The notes under the pieces: generated by a model
What the model saw: only the letters and a program-made list of their open reading frames with translations
The model's database searches: none
Told to the model about the DNA's origin: nothing
Program-made: the position numbers and the translations under genes
Assembly (NCBI GenBank): GCA_028822885.1
Contig: JAPKCP010000140.1
Location: forward strand, 1 to 8,547
Origin: Yoonia sp.
GTDB lineage: Bacteria > Pseudomonadota > Alphaproteobacteria > Rhodobacterales > Rhodobacteraceae
Length of the DNA stretch: 8,547 bases
Reading direction: 5' to 3'
In this document: positions 5,446 through 8,547 of the stretch, one piece after another
Layout: every line of letters begins with the position of its first letter
Position numbering within the stretch: position 1 is the first letter of the stretch

Positions 5446-7541
5446 CCGCCAGGTCGTGAAATCGGGCGAATACCGGGAACTGCAGCAGGTCTAGAAATCG
5501 CAGTTGAGGTGGCCGCAGAAGGAACGCTTGTCGAAGTCGAAATGACCGCTTCTGGCGCAGCACTCGGATCAGGGCGTAGTTGCGGCCTCACGATGAGTTT
5601 TCTGCCCATAAGCAATTCCGTAAAGGCAATGGGACCCGTTTGCCCCGTCAAACGGGCACGATAAACAGGGATAGATTCCGTGACACGCATCACGTAATTT
5701 CGCGTCTCGCGGAACGGTATGTGTTCAATCCAATCAACGACATCAACCTCACCCAAACGGGGATCACCGCGCTCGTCCATCCAACGTCTTGGCCGACTTG
5801 GCCCAGCATTATATCCAGCTGCGATTTGTACCGGCGACTCTCCAAATTCCTCGGTTAAGATCGCTAGATATTTTGCTCCAAGCTGTGCGTTGTAAGTCCA
5901 ATCGGCAGTCAGCCGCGCCTTGGAATATGGCAGGTCCAAAAAGCCAGCAACCTCTTGCGCTGTCGCAGGCATCAATTGCATCAGGCCAAGTGCACCAACA
6001 GGGCTTCCCGCGCCTGCATTAAATTCACTTTCTCGCCGTGCGATCGACAGGGAAAGGGCCGTTTCAACCGGTAAATCCAGCTCGCGCAATCCATGCATCG
6101 GGAAATAAGCCGACGGGACGATAATCCCGCGCAGCACAGCGGCCTTACCCAGCAGGACAGCATAATACGACTGATCAAGGCTTTCCATCAACGCAGCCAA
6201 ACGTGCTGTATCTGTCGCGTCCAATTGACGACCCAATTGCGCAAAAAACTCTGTGGCAGACCCACGTTCGCCAGCCTCCAGCAAGGCCAATGCTGCCACA
6301 ACAAGATCGTTTTCCAAAACGTCAGCGCCCTGCCAATCCTGTGGGTCAGCGCGTCCGGTCAAGGCCGGGTCAAGCGACATGCCTAGCTTTTCTGCCGCCA
6401 GCAGGCCGTAAAAACTCGTTTGATGGTCAGATCCTTGCGCATATGCCAAAGCAGCCGCATTGGCATCGCCCAACGCTTGATGCGCCCTACCCCGCCAATA
6501 TCCAGCCCTACCCAGTGATATCGGGCTCTCAACTTCAGCAGCCATCGCGTTAAAATGCGTCAGCGCCAGCGCGGGATCTTCAAAATATCGCAAAGCAATA
6601 TAACCCGACAGCCATTCCAAATCGGCGTAGGCGCTGCCTTCTGTGAGGAAATGCTGGGACGCCAAATCATACGCACTCTGCGTTCGGCCTTCGCGCATCT
6701 CCCACCGCGCCAAGACTCTGCGCCAACCAGACCATCGAAACGGCTCTCCCAATGCGTCAACTGAGGTCGAGCGCCCTTTGAGAATCGCAATCGCTTGCGT
6801 CCGCTCTCCCTGACTTGAAAGCCAATTGTAACGGTCATAAGCAAGGCCGGGATCGCGCTTCAACGCGGCGGGCACGGCTTCAACCGCTTCGGGAATTCCA
6901 CGTTTACGAATGTAGGCGATACGCGCCAGCACAAGGGCCGATTGATCCTCACCAAGCAGCGGTAACATCAACGCGGCCTCATCCGTCAGCCACCGCCAAA
7001 GCAAATTATCTGCACGATCCGCGTGATGCGGGGCCACAACATCTGCAAACGTGTCAAGAATGGCGGCCTGCCCGCGCGTGCCAAGCCTAAGATCGAGCCA
7101 CGCTGCGACAATCACTTCTTTCGCGGCGTCGGGTTGCCCCTGCTTGGTCAGCGCCTCTGCCAAACGAACAGCGCCTTCGCCGGTTTCAGGCGCATTATCC
7201 GCGAACCAAGCAATGACTAAATCTGGGTCTGCACGCTTTTCAAGCACCCTTTCGGCACCAGCGCGCAAACGCGACATCGCAGGCCACGTTGGATGATCCT
7301 CAATAAATGCGGTAAAATCAGAAAAAGCCCCAACACCTGACCGCAATTGCATCCACGTCAGAACGTCGCGCGATAATGCTTCATCAACAGACGCAAACGC
7401 AGCCTCGTAATCACCGTCATCCGCCAGCTGAATAGCCGCAACAAATGCCGGATCGCTTTGCTGGGCAGTCACTGCACCAAAGCCAAGCGTGAAAATAAGT
7501 GTGGAAAGGATCAAGCGCATCAACTTTGGGTCCTTGGACAT
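5442..7541 (-). CDS. Slt70-like soluble lytic murein transglycosylase
   Basis: This 699-residue exported enzyme cleaves the MurNAc-GlcNAc bond of peptidoglycan without water, forming 1,6-anhydro-MurNAc ends. Residues 1-26 form a signal peptide: basic start, hydrophobic LILSTLIFTLGFGAV, and a likely cut after VTA. There is no lipobox cysteine. Residues about 30-470 are alpha-helical and repeat-like, as in the U-shaped superhelical domain of Slt70. The catalytic SLT domain follows: ARRESEFN (501-508) with catalytic Glu504, VGALGLMQLMPATA (515-528) and AAGYNAGPSRPRRW (574-587). After about 652 there is a low-complexity tail rich in Ser, Thr, Ala and Pro. The start at 7541 has GAGG six bases upstream (7548-7551); the internal Met8 (7520) is a possible alternative. 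It is divergent from dapA. Confidence 0.93.
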   Translation of the reverse strand: MSKDPKLMRLILSTLIFTLGFGAVTAQQSDPAFVAAIQLADDGDYEAAFASVDEALSRDVLTWMQLRSGVGAFSDFTAFIEDHPTWPAMSRLRAGAERVLEKRADPDLVIAWFADNAPETGEGAVRLAEALTKQGQPDAAKEVIVAAWLDLRLGTRGQAAILDTFADVVAPHHADRADNLLWRWLTDEAALMLPLLGEDQSALVLARIAYIRKRGIPEAVEAVPAALKRDPGLAYDRYNWLSSQGERTQAIAILKGRSTSVDALGEPFRWSGWRRVLARWEMREGRTQSAYDLASQHFLTEGSAYADLEWLSGYIALRYFEDPALALTHFNAMAAEVESPISLGRAGYWRGRAHQALGDANAAALAYAQGSDHQTSFYGLLAAEKLGMSLDPALTGRADPQDWQGADVLENDLVVAALALLEAGERGSATEFFAQLGRQLDATDTARLAALMESLDQSYYAVLLGKAAVLRGIIVPSAYFPMHGLRELDLPVETALSLSIARRESEFNAGAGSPVGALGLMQLMPATAQEVAGFLDLPYSKARLTADWTYNAQLGAKYLAILTEEFGESPVQIAAGYNAGPSRPRRWMDERGDPRLGEVDVVDWIEHIPFRETRNYVMRVTESIPVYRARLTGQTGPIAFTELLMGRKLIVRPQLRPDPSAAPEAVISTSTSVPSAATSTAISRPAAVPGIRPISRPGG

Positions 7542-7669
7542 GTGTTACCTCAAAGTAAGTGTCCGTGGTTAATAAACAATGCCCAACTTGTTCATCGGCG
7601 GAAAGCTGTCTACGTTCCGCGCGAGTTCAAATGGGGCGAATCTGCCCCTCGCACACAAGGAAATGCGTC
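7542..7669. promoter_or_regulatory. divergent promoter region between slt-like gene and dapA
   Basis: This 128-bp gap separates two genes read outward, so both promoters should lie here. I see the slt ribosome binding site (GAGG on the minus strand, 7548-7551) and that of dapA (AAGGA, 7657-7661). A small GGGGC/GCCCC stem with a six-base loop (7633-7648) lies in the dapA leader. No strong -35/-10 match was found by eye. Open reading frame continues upstream of dapA to 7559, but the translated leader is cysteine-rich and unlike the family. Confidence 0.45.
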
Positions 7670-8542
7670 ATGATCACAGGGTCTCTTCCCGCGCTTGTCA
7701 CGCCGTTTACGAACGGCCAAGTGGATCGTGATGCGCTCAAAAAACTTGTGAACTGGCATGTAGATCAAGGCAGCCATGGTGTCGTGCCTGTTGGGACAAC
7801 TGGCGAAAGCCCAACGCTCACCCATTCCGAACACGACGATGTCGTTAAAATTGTGGTCGAAGCGGCGGCTGGTCGGATTCCCGTTGTCGCTGGTGCTGGG
7901 TCTAATAACACCATTGAAACCGTGCGCCTTGTGAACGCAGCTAAGGCGGCAGGCGCAGATGCTGCCCTTGTGGTCAGCCCATATTACAACAAACCAACGC
8001 AGGCTGGCCTGATTGCCCACTTCACAGCTGCCGCTGAGTGTGGCTTGCCGATTGTTCTGTATAATATCCCAGGTCGCTCTGTGGTTGATATTTCGCCTGC
8101 GACAATGGGCGAATTAGCGAAGCACCCCATGATCATAGGCGTCAAAGACGCAACTGGCGATTTGGCACGGGTGCCACGCACGCGTATGACCTGCGGCCCT
8201 GACTTTGTGCAGGTGTCGGGCGAGGACGCAACCGCGCTTGGTTTCAACGCACACGGCGGCGTTGGCTGTATCTCAGTCACGGCAAACGTTGCCCCAGCGC
8301 TTTGCGCAGAGTTTCAAAACGCAACGCTCGCAGGGGACTACACGCAAGCGCTTACGTTGTTAGACCGCCTGATGCCTCTTCACGAAGCCATATTCACTGA
8401 ACCCGGCCTTGTCGGCGTGAAATACGGCATGTCACTGTTAGGCTTGTGCAGCGAAGACGTCCGTCTGCCGCTTGTGGGTCTGACCGATGACACCAAAGAA
8501 AAGATGCGGGCAGCGATGCGATTCGCGGGTTTGATCGCTTAA
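7670..8542 (+). CDS. dapA: 4-hydroxy-tetrahydrodipicolinate synthase
   Basis: DapA condenses pyruvate with L-aspartate semialdehyde, the first committed step to meso-diaminopimelate and lysine. The 290-residue length is typical of this cytosolic TIM-barrel aldolase. Visible active-site elements are GTTGES (42-47, with the two Thr of the proton relay), SPYYNKPTQ (103-111), YNIPGRS (131-137, with Tyr131 and the semialdehyde-binding Arg136) and GVKDATGDL (157-165, with Lys159 as the Schiff-base lysine). I chose the ATG at 7670, which has AAGGA at 7657-7661 and gives the family-typical MITGSLPALVTPF; the frame also opens at 7559. The stop lies five bases before the window end. Its divergent neighbour remodels the wall that DAP helps build. 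Confidence 0.96.
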   Translation: MITGSLPALVTPFTNGQVDRDALKKLVNWHVDQGSHGVVPVGTTGESPTLTHSEHDDVVKIVVEAAAGRIPVVAGAGSNNTIETVRLVNAAKAAGADAALVVSPYYNKPTQAGLIAHFTAAAECGLPIVLYNIPGRSVVDISPATMGELAKHPMIIGVKDATGDLARVPRTRMTCGPDFVQVSGEDATALGFNAHGGVGCISVTANVAPALCAEFQNATLAGDYTQALTLLDRLMPLHEAIFTEPGLVGVKYGMSLLGLCSEDVRLPLVGLTDDTKEKMRAAMRFAGLIA

Positions 8543-8547
8543 ACCAC

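Noticed and set aside
5580..7296. Several 60-116 codon plus-strand open frames
   Set aside because: They are shadows of the well-supported transglycosylase gene on the minus strand.
7587..7615. TTGTTC - 17 bp - TACGTT as a dapA promoter
   Set aside because: Only three of six bases match consensus in each hexamer, which is too weak to report as a promoter.
7559..7669. 37-codon extension upstream of dapA
   Set aside because: DapA proteins begin near the first barrel strand, as the ATG at 7670 does, and that ATG has its own AAGGA; the extension has a cysteine-rich leader not seen in the family.

Overview
This 8.5 kb window looks like ordinary chromosome from an alphaproteobacterium, most likely a marine Rhodobacterales (Roseobacter-group) species. 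I base that on the overall character of the proteins and on the divergent lytic transglycosylase / dapA pair, an arrangement I associate with that order. No search was run, so the placement is an inference. I see no tRNA, rRNA, CRISPR array, insertion sequence, integrase or attachment site.

Layout, left to right. (1) Positions 33-742: two small tandem Lin0512-family genes, homologous to each other and overlapping by one base. A perfect 10-bp-stem hairpin (781-804) follows them. (2) 919-1449: an NADPH-dependent FMN reductase of the flavodoxin-like fold. (3) 1446-1832, minus strand: the remains of a VOC/glyoxalase-type gene carrying three frame disruptions that can be reconstructed by eye. Its stop codon overlaps the reductase stop tail to tail. 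(4) 1868-2665: a MaoC/HTD2-type hot-dog hydratase, probably acting on an acyl-CoA. (5) 2778-3818, minus: an FAD-dependent DAO-family oxidoreductase. It is divergent from 3884-4573, mnmD, the tRNA 5-methylaminomethyl-2-thiouridine methyltransferase. Together they look like the two halves of the bifunctional enzyme MnmC, encoded separately. mnmD overlaps by one base with a DMT/EamA transporter (4573-5445). (6) 5442-7541, minus: a Slt70-like periplasmic lytic transglycosylase. It is divergent from dapA (7670-8542), which makes the lysine and diaminopimelate precursor.

How the genes relate. The right end joins two cell-wall functions: DapA feeds meso-diaminopimelate synthesis, and the transglycosylase cleaves peptidoglycan containing it. 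The centre probably handles wobble-uridine modification of tRNA. The left end is uncharacterised (Lin0512) or general metabolism. Gene packing is tight: two 1-bp start/stop overlaps and two 4-bp stop/stop overlaps. I did not find a clear new multi-gene system. The best leads are the coupled Lin0512 paralogue pair, the split divergent MnmC-like pair, and the decaying VOC gene.
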